Shown in pieces: positions 15,717-24,204 of a stretch of DNA of 43,777 bases; positions within the stretch are counted from its first letter, which is position 1; each line of letters begins with the position of its first letter. The stretch comes from CAYJLW01 sp964370965 (lineage in GTDB: Bacteria; Actinomycetota; Acidimicrobiia; UBA2766), in contig CAYJLW010000031.1 of NCBI GenBank assembly GCA_964370965.1, positions 1-43,777 on the forward strand. Direction: 5' to 3'. Below the pieces are notes generated by a model, which saw only the letters and a program-made list of their open reading frames with translations, was not told the DNA's origin and ran no database searches. Made by a program: the position numbers and the translations under genes.

Positions 15717-17075
15717 ATGCTGCGGTTCCGACGCAGGAGAGCCGGCCTGCCCGGCCGGGATGACGACGGCTTCACGCTGATCGAAGTCGTCATGGCCTTC
15801 GCGCTCCTCGCCCTCGTCGTCCTCGGGATCACGACCTCGGTCTCTCTCGGCTTCAGCCTGGTCCGCAAGGCCAAGGTCGACCAGATCTCCACGTCGCTCG
15901 CCAACGCCGAGATCGAGAAGGTCCGCCGGGTGCGGGACGTGAGCGGGGAGACGTCGGAGGCCGGCAACGCCGGTGGCTACACCGACATCGGCACGGTGGG
16001 GGGCAACCCGCCGGGCTCGTTCCAGCCCAGCCGCACCGAGACCGTGCGCGGGATCGAGTTCACCATCGACATGGACGTCGAGTATGTGAGCGACCCCGTC
16101 CCCGGCGGGCCGGTCACGCAGGCCGACTACAAGCTCGTCACCGTGTCGGTGCACCCCACGAAGACGGCGCTGGGCAAGACCGTGACCGCCAAGACGTTCG
16201 TCGCTCCCGAGACGTCCGCGAGCCCGGCCACCGTGGTCGTCCATGTGCTCGACGCCGGAGGGAGCGGTGGCACGCCGGCGGAGGGTGTGGCGTTCCGTAT
16301 CCACCAGAACGGTTTCGACAGCCGCACGGACGCGTCCCCGGACACGGGCGACGTGGTCTTCGCCGGCCTCCAGGGCGTGAACGGAGGCACTCCGTACACG
16401 GTCGAGCTCGCGGACGCGAACTGGCTGGGCGTGGAAGGGCCCCAGCAGGTGAGCCCGAACGACCTCGACTCCGTCGAGGTGACGTTCCACGTCTACCGCA
16501 CGCTCACCACCACGATCACGGTCCGCGACGCCGCCACCGGCCAGGCGATCACGGGCAACGACTACGCGCTCGCCGTGAGCGTGGACGGCAACGCCGTCCT
16601 GTCCGGCAACGGGCGCACGTTCTTCGGGACGGCGCCGCCACCGGGGTCCCTCGCGGGCGCCGTCTGGACGCTGAGCGGATTCGACGGCACGAACCCCTTC
16701 GTGGCCGGCATGACCTACAACGTCACGGTCTGGGGCACGGGATACGTCCCGCAGGCCCAGACCGTCGTCCTGCCCCCGGGCTATCCGGGGGGAGCCCTGT
16801 CGGCGAGTCTCGCCTTCGACCTCGTGGCCGCGTCCACCGGCACGCTCGGCGCCACCGTCATGAGCGGGGGGTCCCCTGTGCAGAAGGCCCGGGTGCAGGT
16901 GTCCCAGGCGGGCACGGACCTCGTGAAGTACGCCGTCACGGATTCCGCCGGGCAGGTCAACGTGACGCTTCCCGGAGGCACCTACCAGGTGACCGCCAGC
17001 GGCGTCGGCACACCACAGACACAGACACTCGGCGTCGTCCAGGGCACCCCGACCACGGCCACCTTCAACCTCTAG
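15717..17075 (+). CDS. Type IV prepilin-like protein with carboxypeptidase-regulatory-like domains (PilV-type)
   Basis: 452 aa, far longer than a normal pilin. A basic 18-residue leader ends in Gly; cleavage and methylation are expected at G18|F19 in GFTLIEV, with Glu at +5, followed by a ~20-residue hydrophobic helix. After the pilin stem (to ~165) come repeated beta-rich segments of the CarboxypepD_reg/SdrD-B type (VVVHVLDAGGSGGTPAEGV..., then TTITVRDAATGQAITGNDYA, then GTLGATVMSGGSPVQKARVQV). Probably a minor pilin that displays a binding stalk. First gene of a three-gene operon; the next follows after 9 nt. No pilus ATPase, platform protein or prepilin peptidase lies in the window. Confidence 0.82.
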   Translation: MLRFRRRRAGLPGRDDDGFTLIEVVMAFALLALVVLGITTSVSLGFSLVRKAKVDQISTSLANAEIEKVRRVRDVSGETSEAGNAGGYTDIGTVGGNPPGSFQPSRTETVRGIEFTIDMDVEYVSDPVPGGPVTQADYKLVTVSVHPTKTALGKTVTAKTFVAPETSASPATVVVHVLDAGGSGGTPAEGVAFRIHQNGFDSRTDASPDTGDVVFAGLQGVNGGTPYTVELADANWLGVEGPQQVSPNDLDSVEVTFHVYRTLTTTITVRDAATGQAITGNDYALAVSVDGNAVLSGNGRTFFGTAPPPGSLAGAVWTLSGFDGTNPFVAGMTYNVTVWGTGYVPQAQTVVLPPGYPGGALSASLAFDLVAASTGTLGATVMSGGSPVQKARVQVSQAGTDLVKYAVTDSAGQVNVTLPGGTYQVTASGVGTPQTQTLGVVQGTPTTATFNL

Positions 17076-17084
17076 GAGCCCGAC

Positions 17085-19214
17085 ATGAGCGACAGCGCGA
17101 ACACGCTCGGCAAGGATCACCGGCCTGTGGGGACGCCGACGGGTCACTGGGGCGGGACGGAGTCCCCCCCGCGAGGGGACCGGGGCTTCACGCTGAACGA
17201 GCTCATGATCACGGTGGCTCTCCTGGGTGTCATGGTCATGGTCGTGGGCGGCTTCTTCGACAACGTCATGCGGGCCTTCGGCTTCGGGCGGGAGCTGGCG
17301 TCCTACGAGACCGAGGCTCGTCACGCCGTCGACGTCATGACGAGGGAGGTGAGGGCGGCGCACTCGCCGGACCTGGACGCCGCGGACATGGGCGACCGCT
17401 GGCCCATCGTCCAGCTCGACGCCGTGTCCGTGACCTTCTATGCGCTGGATCGTGGGGACCTCACGGGCCAGACCCTCAAGGCCGTGCAGTACGCCCTCGA
17501 TCCCAACACCGGGATCCTGAAGCGGGGCGTGGCCCCGATGGAGCTCGTCGCCGGCAGCACCGACAAGTGGCAGCAGCCCGCCGGCGGCCTCCAGTTCGAG
17601 TACACGGACCTCGCCCGCAACGTCGTGAACAGCGCCTCCAAGCCGTTGTTCCGGGACCCGGACGGACCCGCACCCGGCGAGGAGTGCGCTTCGACGGCGC
17701 TGCCCGGCCTCGGGATCTTCTACCAGGCGATCGACATCTGCCTCGCCGTCGACCGCAACCCGAGCTCGGGACCCGCGGCGATGGTGCTGCGCAGTGCGGC
17801 CTCGTGGCGGAACCCGTCCACCAACGACCAGGGCGGCCAGACCCCGGGGGCGAACGGCGACCTGTTCCTGGCCATCCAGAAGACCGGGGTCCAGGCCACG
17901 AACGGATCCCAGACCTGGGCAGCGCCCTCGGGCTGCAACTACTACTCCAACGGGTGCGTCCGGGTGGGGGACCGCCTCACGTACGAGATCGAATACGGCA
18001 ACAGCGGCGCTTCAGACGTCACGGAGGCGACCGTGACGGACCCGCTCGACCCCCAGGTGGACTTCGACAGCTGCACCGCGAGCTGCAGCTACGACGCCGC
18101 CAACCGTCGGGTCGTGTGGAACGTCACCTTCAACGGGGGCACGAGCGACCGGGTCCGTGTCACGGTGCTCGTGAGCTCCTCGGCGGTCGGCGGGGCGAAC
18201 GTCTACAACGACGCCACGCTCAACGTCACGAAGTACAGGGCGGGGGGCAGCATCCTCACGGGGAACGTGACCGTGCAGTCCACGCCCCAGACGAGCCACA
18301 GGGTGTCGATCCCGCTCCCGAACCTCGCGATCACCAAGACGGGCGCCCCGGCCCACAACGCCAACGTCGACCGCGGGGCGAGCGGTTCGTACACGGTCAC
18401 CGTGTCCAACACGGGAGCCGGCGTGGGCCCGGCCCACAACGTCGTCGTCTCCGACACGCTCTCCAGCGCTCTCGACTACCTGAGCGCCACGCAGGGGACG
18501 TACAACTCCTCCACGCGGGTGTGGTCGTGGTCGATTCCGGAGATCGCTGCGGGCCAGAGCGTGACCGCCACGATCAACGTGCGGGTGAAGCAGAACTCGA
18601 CGTCGGCGAAGGGCTGCAGCCAGATCACCAACACCGCCGGTGTCACCTCCGACGAGCAGACGAAGACGTCCGGACAGGTGAAGTGGAACATCAAGCCCTG
18701 CCCGGGCTTCTCGAAGGTCGGGGTGAGCCCCTCGGGCAGCGGCCCCCTCGGCAGCGGGGCCACGGCGCAGTTCAAGTTCACGCTCTCCAACGCCAACACG
18801 TCCCTGGGCCTCACGAACGCCTACATCGAGGACACGGTCGACAACTCGAAGTGGAACACGCCCGGGACGTGCACGCCGATCCGCTCCGGGGTCACGTGCA
18901 GCTACAACTCCACGTCCAGGAAGTGGACGATCACGATCGGGGCGTTCCCGGTGTCCCCCTCGGCGGTCGACGTCGCCTCGCTCAGCCTCACCCTCAAGAG
19001 CGGCGCCCAGTGCAGCGCCTCCAACCAGGGCCGCCTGAAGTCGGACTACACGAACGACCGCACGTCCACGAAGACCTACAACGTCTCCTACTGCCCCACG
19101 ACCACCACGACGAGCGGCGGGGGTGGGTCCAGCTCGTCGACGACGACCTCGTCCACGTCCACGACGACCACGACGACGTCCACCACGACCACGACCCGAC
19201 CGGGAGGCGTCTGA
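17085..19214 (+). CDS. Large prepilin-like protein with DUF11-like repeats and Thr-rich tail (PilW-type)
   Basis: 709 aa. A prepilin motif GFTLNELM follows an unusually long 34-residue leader (cleavage G34|F35, Glu39 at +5), then a hydrophobic helix. Residues to ~270 resemble PilW-type minor pilins. After that come at least three DUF11-like immunoglobulin-type repeats: YEIEYGNSGASDVTEATVTD, then ITKTGAPAHNANVDRGASGS leading into YTVTVSNTG, then GATAQFKFTLSNAN. The C-terminal ~40 residues are Thr/Ser-rich and end RPGGV, without an LPXTG sorting signal. Likely an adhesive stalk on a pilus-like fibre. ATG with AGGAG 6 nt upstream. The leader contains a 15-bp copy of the window's palindromic repeat (17154-17168). 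Confidence 0.82.
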   Translation: MSDSANTLGKDHRPVGTPTGHWGGTESPPRGDRGFTLNELMITVALLGVMVMVVGGFFDNVMRAFGFGRELASYETEARHAVDVMTREVRAAHSPDLDAADMGDRWPIVQLDAVSVTFYALDRGDLTGQTLKAVQYALDPNTGILKRGVAPMELVAGSTDKWQQPAGGLQFEYTDLARNVVNSASKPLFRDPDGPAPGEECASTALPGLGIFYQAIDICLAVDRNPSSGPAAMVLRSAASWRNPSTNDQGGQTPGANGDLFLAIQKTGVQATNGSQTWAAPSGCNYYSNGCVRVGDRLTYEIEYGNSGASDVTEATVTDPLDPQVDFDSCTASCSYDAANRRVVWNVTFNGGTSDRVRVTVLVSSSAVGGANVYNDATLNVTKYRAGGSILTGNVTVQSTPQTSHRVSIPLPNLAITKTGAPAHNANVDRGASGSYTVTVSNTGAGVGPAHNVVVSDTLSSALDYLSATQGTYNSSTRVWSWSIPEIAAGQSVTATINVRVKQNSTSAKGCSQITNTAGVTSDEQTKTSGQVKWNIKPCPGFSKVGVSPSGSGPLGSGATAQFKFTLSNANTSLGLTNAYIEDTVDNSKWNTPGTCTPIRSGVTCSYNSTSRKWTITIGAFPVSPSAVDVASLSLTLKSGAQCSASNQGRLKSDYTNDRTSTKTYNVSYCPTTTTTSGGGGSSSSTTTSSTSTTTTTTSTTTTTRPGGV
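17154..17168. repeat. Palindromic repeat core inside a prepilin leader
   Basis: GGGACGGAGTCCCCC is identical to bases 35-49 and 174-188, the core of the 55-bp repeat. Here it is in frame and encodes part of the long leader peptide upstream of the GFTLNELM site. Confidence 0.7.
19096..19206 (+). repeat. Low-complexity Thr/Ser codon tract
   Basis: Runs of ACG, ACC and TCC codons encoding the Thr/Ser tail of the DUF11 protein, broken by one Gly-rich patch. Such tracts can change length by slippage. Confidence 0.75.
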
Positions 19215-20884
19215 TGTGGGCGTCGGCGCGCCGGTCGGCCCGCCGGGACGACTCCGGCATCGCCGTCATCTCGGTGCTCGGCATCGTCGTGGTGCTCACG
19301 ATCGTGGTGGTCACGCTCCTGCAGATCGGCACGTCCCAGTACCAGCAGACGGCGGTCTCGACCGACGGGATGAGGGCGCAGGCGGCCGCCGAGGCGGGTC
19401 TGAACGCCTACCTCGCCCGCCTCCTGCAGCGCAACGACTTCGACCAGGTGTACATGGCGCCCGGCGAGGCGACGCGTTCGTCGGACGCGACCTGCGACGC
19501 CGCCGACGTGTCCGCCCCGGGCGCCGGCGAGACGGTGGCCGTGCCCGCGAACATGAACGACTGGACCCACCCCTGCGGCTTCGACGCATGGAGCGCCCTG
19601 GACGCCGAGGGCGGCCTCACCGACTACGAGTACGCCGTGGCGGTCTTCCCGAGGGAGAACGGCAGCAAGCTCCAGATCGTGGCTGCCGGTCGCCGCAAGG
19701 ACGCCACGCCCACGAAGGGCGCGCTGCGCTACGTGGAGGCGAAGGTGCGCCCCTCGTCCTTCGCCGACTACCAGATGATCTCCCAGGACAACATCTACGT
19801 GAACACGTCCACGACGACCTCGGGGCGCGTCTACACGACCCAGAACGCGTACCACCGGGGGACCGTGAAGGAGTGGGTGATCGCCAACGACGTGGTCTCG
19901 TACCCCACGACGACCTGGACGGGCAAGGGCATCCTGGCGGACTGCTCGCCGCCGGAGGCGTTCTTCGAGGCGGGGTGGCCGTCGACGTCGTGTCACGCCC
20001 GAGAGCGGGCGGGGAAGTCTCCGGAGTTCTCCAACATCCCCAAGGCGCGGGCGGCGATCCGCTCCAAGGTGCTCGGCGGCGGCGGCCTCTTCCTGGACCG
20101 CGCGAACCTCGGCACCTACCGGGGCTACGAGGTCACGCTCACGCCGGCCGGCCAGATCACGGTGAAGCGCTGCAAGGAGAAGACGGGGACGACCCCCCCG
20201 GCGGAAGACCCCGACGGTGCCGGCACGTCGTTCGGCAACCGGGGGGCCTCGCCGGACGCCTCGGCGGGCACGACCTACAACTACCTAGAGGACACGAAGG
20301 CGTGCGAGGCGGGCACCTACACGACCTTCCCGCAGAGCCAGCAGTTCTACGTGTACTCCGACGCACCCCTCGTCGTGTCCGGCTACGTCGTGGGCCAGGG
20401 GATCGTCGTCTCCGACGAAGACATCTACTTGGGAGGCAACATCTACTACGGCTCGGACACGAACGAGACCGACGACGACCTCAACAACTACGTCCTCGGC
20501 CTGCACGCGTACAGCGAGATCATCCTGCCCGCCTATGTGAACGGGACGCCCGAGCTCCATGTCCGGGGGGCCGCCCTCGCCGAGGAGGGCTCGTACCACG
20601 ACTCCATCCTCGTCGCCCCCTTCACCTACACGGGAACGTGCGAGTCCGACGTCGACAACGTTCCCCTCCCCATGGGCGTGGCGTACCTCTGCGCCAAGGA
20701 CCGCCTTTTCTACCTGGGCTCCTGGTACTCGAAGAAGAAGGCGGACGTGGTTATGTTCACGAGCGCCGAATACGCCTTCTACGAGCAGCTCAAGGCCCTC
20801 GCCCCGCCCGGCTGGCCGAACGCCACGAGCGACTTCGTCATCGAACGTTGGGTGGAACGCCGCAGCAACTACCAGCTCGTCTGA
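19214..20884 (+). CDS. Pilus-associated PilX/GspK-like protein
   Basis: 556 aa. A short basic leader ends in DDSG, followed by IAVISVLGIVVVLTIVVVTL; the expected cut is G15|I16, but the Glu at +5 is absent (Ser20). Loss of Glu5 is typical of the GspK/PilX class that caps the tip of a pseudopilus. The long beta-rich domain has several Cys (for example CDAADV, HPCGF, CSPPEAF, CHARER) that could form disulfides outside the cell. Not recognised beyond the N terminus. Its ATG overlaps the preceding stop (TGATG), so it is translationally coupled. A G-tract hairpin follows 14 nt after its stop. Confidence 0.75.
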   Translation: MWASARRSARRDDSGIAVISVLGIVVVLTIVVVTLLQIGTSQYQQTAVSTDGMRAQAAAEAGLNAYLARLLQRNDFDQVYMAPGEATRSSDATCDAADVSAPGAGETVAVPANMNDWTHPCGFDAWSALDAEGGLTDYEYAVAVFPRENGSKLQIVAAGRRKDATPTKGALRYVEAKVRPSSFADYQMISQDNIYVNTSTTTSGRVYTTQNAYHRGTVKEWVIANDVVSYPTTTWTGKGILADCSPPEAFFEAGWPSTSCHARERAGKSPEFSNIPKARAAIRSKVLGGGGLFLDRANLGTYRGYEVTLTPAGQITVKRCKEKTGTTPPAEDPDGAGTSFGNRGASPDASAGTTYNYLEDTKACEAGTYTTFPQSQQFYVYSDAPLVVSGYVVGQGIVVSDEDIYLGGNIYYGSDTNETDDDLNNYVLGLHAYSEIILPAYVNGTPELHVRGAALAEEGSYHDSILVAPFTYTGTCESDVDNVPLPMGVAYLCAKDRLFYLGSWYSKKKADVVMFTSAEYAFYEQLKALAPPGWPNATSDFVIERWVERRSNYQLV

Positions 20885-20898
20885 GATTCCCCATGAAC

Positions 20899-20925
20899 GC
20901 GAAGGGGGGCGGGCCCCCTCTTCGC
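20899..20925 (+). terminator. Hairpin after the prepilin operon
   Basis: GCGAAGGGGGGC, loop gg, GCCCCCTCTTCGC: a 12-bp stem with one bulge, 14 nt after the last stop of the pilin operon and before the recG promoter. Position fits an operon terminator, but there is no T run. Confidence 0.55.
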
Positions 20926-20964
20926 CCGGCGCCGCAGCGTCCCCGGGCCGTGGCGCCTCGCCGG

Positions 20965-20970
20965 TACGCT
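20965..20970 (+). promoter_or_regulatory. Leaderless -10 box of recG
   Basis: TACGCT, then 7 nt, then ATG. No Shine-Dalgarno, so leaderless initiation is likely. Confidence 0.55.
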
Positions 20971-20977
20971 GGCAGTC

Positions 20978-23119
20978 ATGTCGCGCAGTCTCGCGTCCCT
21001 CCGCCAGGTGCCGCTCTCGGAGGTCTCCGGCGTGGGCGCCAAGCTCGCCTCCGGCCTGGCGAAGATGGGCCTCGACAACGTCGCCGACCTCCTCTGGCAC
21101 GTGCCCCGGCGCTACGTCGACTTCAGCACCCAGTCGCCCATCGCCGACGTCCGCACGGGCGAGGAGGTCACGGTCGTCGCCGAGGTGAAGCGCGTCTCCA
21201 CACGCCGGCCGCGGCGCAACCTCACGATCGTGGAGGCGACCCTCTTCGACGGTTCCGGGGCGCTGACGGCCACCTGGTTCAACCAGGAGTGGCTCGCCCG
21301 CAAGCTCAAGGTCGGCAGCCAGTGGGCGTTCTCCGGGAAGGTGGAGCGCTTCCGGGGCCGGCCCCAGATGCGTTCGCCCGCCTTCGAGCAGATTGGCGGC
21401 GACGGCGACGAGAGCGGCCTGGAGACAGGTCGCATCGTGCCCGTCCACCCGGCCTCCGGGGACGCGCCCGCCTGGCGGATACGCCAGCTCGCGCGGGCGG
21501 TCATCGCAGACTACGGCGACGTGGCCGACCCGTTCCCCGCCGACCTCGTCGCCCGCCACCATCTCGTGAGCCGGGCGACGGCATTCCGCCAGATCCACTT
21601 CCCCGACGACGACGACTCCCGAAGGGCCGCCCGCCGCCGTCTCGTCTACGACGAGCTCCTCATCCTCGAGGCCGGCCTCGCCCTGCGCAAGCAGGTGATG
21701 ACCGAGCGCCAGGAGGGCATGGTGCAGACCGTGGGGGGCCCGCTCGCCAAGGCGCTGCGAGACCGCCTCCCCTACCGGCTCACGGCCGCCCAGGAGCGGG
21801 CGCTCGATGAGATCGGCGCAGACCTCGCCTCGCCCCGCCCCATGCACCGTCTCCTGCAGGGCGAGGTGGGCTCGGGCAAGACGGTCGTGGCCGCCGAGGC
21901 GATGCTCGCCGCCGTGGACTCCGGCCGGCAGGCGGCGATGATGGCGCCCACGGAGGTGCTCGCCGAGCAGCACGCCGCCGGCCTGCGCAGTCTGCTCGAC
22001 GGCCTCAGAACGCCCGGGGGTGACGACCTCTTCGGGTTCCTGCGTGTCGGGTTGCTCACGAACCGCACGACGGGCGCGGAGCGCCGCCAGATCCTGGATG
22101 ACGTCGCCGCCGGGCGCACGCACGTCCTCGTGGGTACGCACGCCCTCATCCAGGAGGGCGTGTCTCTCGACCGCCTGGGCGTCGTCGTCGTCGACGAGCA
22201 GCACCGTTTCGGCGTCCACCAGCGTGTCGCCCTGCGCGACAAGGCCGTGGCCGCCGAGGGTGACGCGCTCCCGGACGTCCTCATCATGACGGCGACGCCG
22301 ATCCCGCGAACGCTGGCGATCACCCTCTACGGCGATCTCGACGTCACGGTCCTGGACGAACTGCCCCCGGGACGCCGGCCGATCGAGACCCGTGTCGTGG
22401 GTCCCGATCCCGCCGGGCGCGAGCGCGTCTACGACCACGTCCGGGGCGAGGTCGCCGCCGGCCGCCAGGCCTACGTCGTCTGCCCGCTCGTGGAGGAGTC
22501 CGAGACACTCGAGGCGCGCTCGGCGACGGCCGAGCACGAGCGGCTTTCCGCGGAGGTCTTCCCCGACCTGCGCTGCGGTCTCCTCCACGGCCAGATGCGC
22601 GCGGCCGACAAGGCGGCGGCCTTCGAGGCGTTCCGGGCCGGCGAGACCGACGTCCTCGTCGCCACCACCGTGATCGAAGTGGGTGTCGACGTCCCGAACG
22701 CCACCGTCATGATCGTCGAGGACGCCGACCGCTTCGGGCTCTCCCAACTCCACCAGCTCCGCGGCCGCATCGGCCGGGGCGCCCACGCCTCGGTGTGCTT
22801 TCTTTTCGCCGACCCGCAGACCGACGAGGCCGCTGCCCGCATGCGGGCCGTGGCCGAGACGTCCGACGGCTTCCTTCTCGCCGAGGAGGACCTGCGCATC
22901 CGGGGGGAGGGGTCCCTCTTCGACGCCCGCCAGTCCGGTCGGGGTGACTTGCGGGTGGCGAGCCTCCTGCGCGACATGAAAGCCGTGGAGGCCGCCCGGC
23001 GGGACGCCTTCGCTCTCGTCGCCGCCGACCCCGGCCTCGCCTCCAGTGCCCACGACGACCTCCTCCGGGAGGTTCGTGAAGCCCTCGGCGACGACGTCGA
23101 ATGGCTGATGAAGTCGTGA
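20978..23119 (+). CDS. recG: ATP-dependent DNA helicase RecG
   Basis: Branch-migrates Holliday junctions and regresses stalled forks. 713 aa, family length. Order: N-terminal helix-hairpin region (SEVSGVGAKLASGLAKMGL), the wedge OB domain (~55-150), then SF2 helicase: Walker A GEVGSGKT at 295-302, TPTEVLAEQH-type motif Ia (APTEVLAEQH), DEQH box at D406, MTATPIPRTLA (motif III), and motif VI LHQLRGRIGRG. It ends with the LRIRGEGSLFDARQSG region that matches the conserved RecG C-terminal hook. rsmD follows 24 nt downstream. Confidence 0.96.
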   Translation: MSRSLASLRQVPLSEVSGVGAKLASGLAKMGLDNVADLLWHVPRRYVDFSTQSPIADVRTGEEVTVVAEVKRVSTRRPRRNLTIVEATLFDGSGALTATWFNQEWLARKLKVGSQWAFSGKVERFRGRPQMRSPAFEQIGGDGDESGLETGRIVPVHPASGDAPAWRIRQLARAVIADYGDVADPFPADLVARHHLVSRATAFRQIHFPDDDDSRRAARRRLVYDELLILEAGLALRKQVMTERQEGMVQTVGGPLAKALRDRLPYRLTAAQERALDEIGADLASPRPMHRLLQGEVGSGKTVVAAEAMLAAVDSGRQAAMMAPTEVLAEQHAAGLRSLLDGLRTPGGDDLFGFLRVGLLTNRTTGAERRQILDDVAAGRTHVLVGTHALIQEGVSLDRLGVVVVDEQHRFGVHQRVALRDKAVAAEGDALPDVLIMTATPIPRTLAITLYGDLDVTVLDELPPGRRPIETRVVGPDPAGRERVYDHVRGEVAAGRQAYVVCPLVEESETLEARSATAEHERLSAEVFPDLRCGLLHGQMRAADKAAAFEAFRAGETDVLVATTVIEVGVDVPNATVMIVEDADRFGLSQLHQLRGRIGRGAHASVCFLFADPQTDEAAARMRAVAETSDGFLLAEEDLRIRGEGSLFDARQSGRGDLRVASLLRDMKAVEAARRDAFALVAADPGLASSAHDDLLREVREALGDDVEWLMKS

Positions 23120-23143
23120 GGGGCCCGTCGTGAGCGGCTCCCC

Positions 23144-23731
23144 GTGAGGGTGATAGCGGGACTCGCCAAGGGACGCCGGCTCGCCGTGCCGAAGGGCATC
23201 GACGTGCGTCCCATGACCGACATGGTCCGGGGAGCGCTGTTCAACCACCTCGGGGACGTCAGCGGCCTCGTCGGACTCGATCTCTTCGCTGGTTCGGGAG
23301 CGATCGGCATCGAGGCCCTCAGCAGGGGTGCCGCCGCCGTCACCTTCGTGGACAGCGCGCCGCGTGCGGTCGCCACGGTGCGCGCCAACGTCCTCGCCGC
23401 AGGCTTCGGCGACGCCGCCACGGTCGTGCGTGCCGACGCCGGGGCGTTCTGCGAGCGGCGGCCACCCCGACCGTGGGACCTGGTGTTCGTTGACCCGCCC
23501 TACGCCGTGCCGTTAGCCTGCTTGGACCGCATCGCCGCAGGGCTTTCGGGGCCGGGCCGGCTCACCCCCGGAGCCAGGATCGTTTCCGAACGGCCCCAGG
23601 GCGCGCCCGATCCTCCTTGGCCCGAGGGGGCCGAGCTGCGGTTGCGGCGGGCCTTCGGGCAGACCATCCTGTTCGTGGCCGGTTTCCAGGCGGCGGAGTG
23701 GGTCGCCCGCGACAAGGGAGACGACACGTGA
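23144..23731 (+). CDS. rsmD: 16S rRNA (guanine966-N2)-methyltransferase
   Basis: Methylates G966 of 16S rRNA using S-adenosylmethionine. 195 aa. Seen: N-terminal MRVIAGLAKGRRLAVP, RPMTDMVRGALFN, the SAM-binding LDLFAGSGAIGIEALSRGA, and the catalytic DPPY in VFVDPPYAV. Start is GTG; the GTG of coaD overlaps its stop. Confidence 0.94.
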   Translation: MRVIAGLAKGRRLAVPKGIDVRPMTDMVRGALFNHLGDVSGLVGLDLFAGSGAIGIEALSRGAAAVTFVDSAPRAVATVRANVLAAGFGDAATVVRADAGAFCERRPPRPWDLVFVDPPYAVPLACLDRIAAGLSGPGRLTPGARIVSERPQGAPDPPWPEGAELRLRRAFGQTILFVAGFQAAEWVARDKGDDT

Positions 23732-24204
23732 CGTTGGCGCTGTGCCCCGGGTCCTTCGACCCGGTGACCAACGGGCATCTCGACATCATCGAGCGCGCCG
23801 CCCGGCATTTCGACGAGGTGGTCGTCGCTGTCATCGCCAACCCGTCCAAGCATCCCCTGTTCACGTTGGAGGAGCGCAAGGCGTTCCTCGTGGAGTCGCT
23901 GGCGGGTTTCGAGAACTGCAAGGTGGACTCCTTCGAGGGCCTTCTCGTCGATTTCGCCGCCACGAGGGGCGTGCACGTGGTCGTGAAGGGCCTCCGGGCG
24001 GTGTCGGACTTCGACTACGAGATCCAGATGGCGCAGATGAACCACCGCCTCACCGGCATCGACACGTTCTTTCTCCCCACACGCAGCGACTTCTCCTACC
24101 TGTCGGCATCTCTCGTGCGGGAGATCGCCCGCTACGGGGGCAACATCGAGGGGCTCGTCCCGGACAACGTCCGGGCCGTGCTGGAAGCGAGGTTCAGGAC
24201 ATGA
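23728..24204 (+). CDS. coaD: Phosphopantetheine adenylyltransferase
   Basis: Transfers AMP to 4'-phosphopantetheine, the penultimate step of coenzyme A synthesis. 158 aa hexameric nucleotidyltransferase. The motif CPGSFDPVTNGHLDIIERA carries the T/HxGH site; later VVKGLRAVSDFDYEIQMAQM and the C-terminal SYLSASLVREIARYGG (ISSS/T-type motif) are typical. GTG start overlaps the rsmD stop as GTGA; its own stop overlaps the next ATG as ATGA. Confidence 0.96.
   Translation: MTLALCPGSFDPVTNGHLDIIERAARHFDEVVVAVIANPSKHPLFTLEERKAFLVESLAGFENCKVDSFEGLLVDFAATRGVHVVVKGLRAVSDFDYEIQMAQMNHRLTGIDTFFLPTRSDFSYLSASLVREIARYGGNIEGLVPDNVRAVLEARFRT

Noticed and set aside
18994..19332. Minus-strand Trp/Ser-rich frame opposite the Thr-rich tail
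   Set aside because: It is the complement of the ACG/ACC codon tract and has no independent start signal or family match.
20285..23248. A 987-codon minus-strand frame opposite recG and the last pilin gene
   Set aside because: No recognisable motif; codon positions are the mirror of recG. Antisense shadow.
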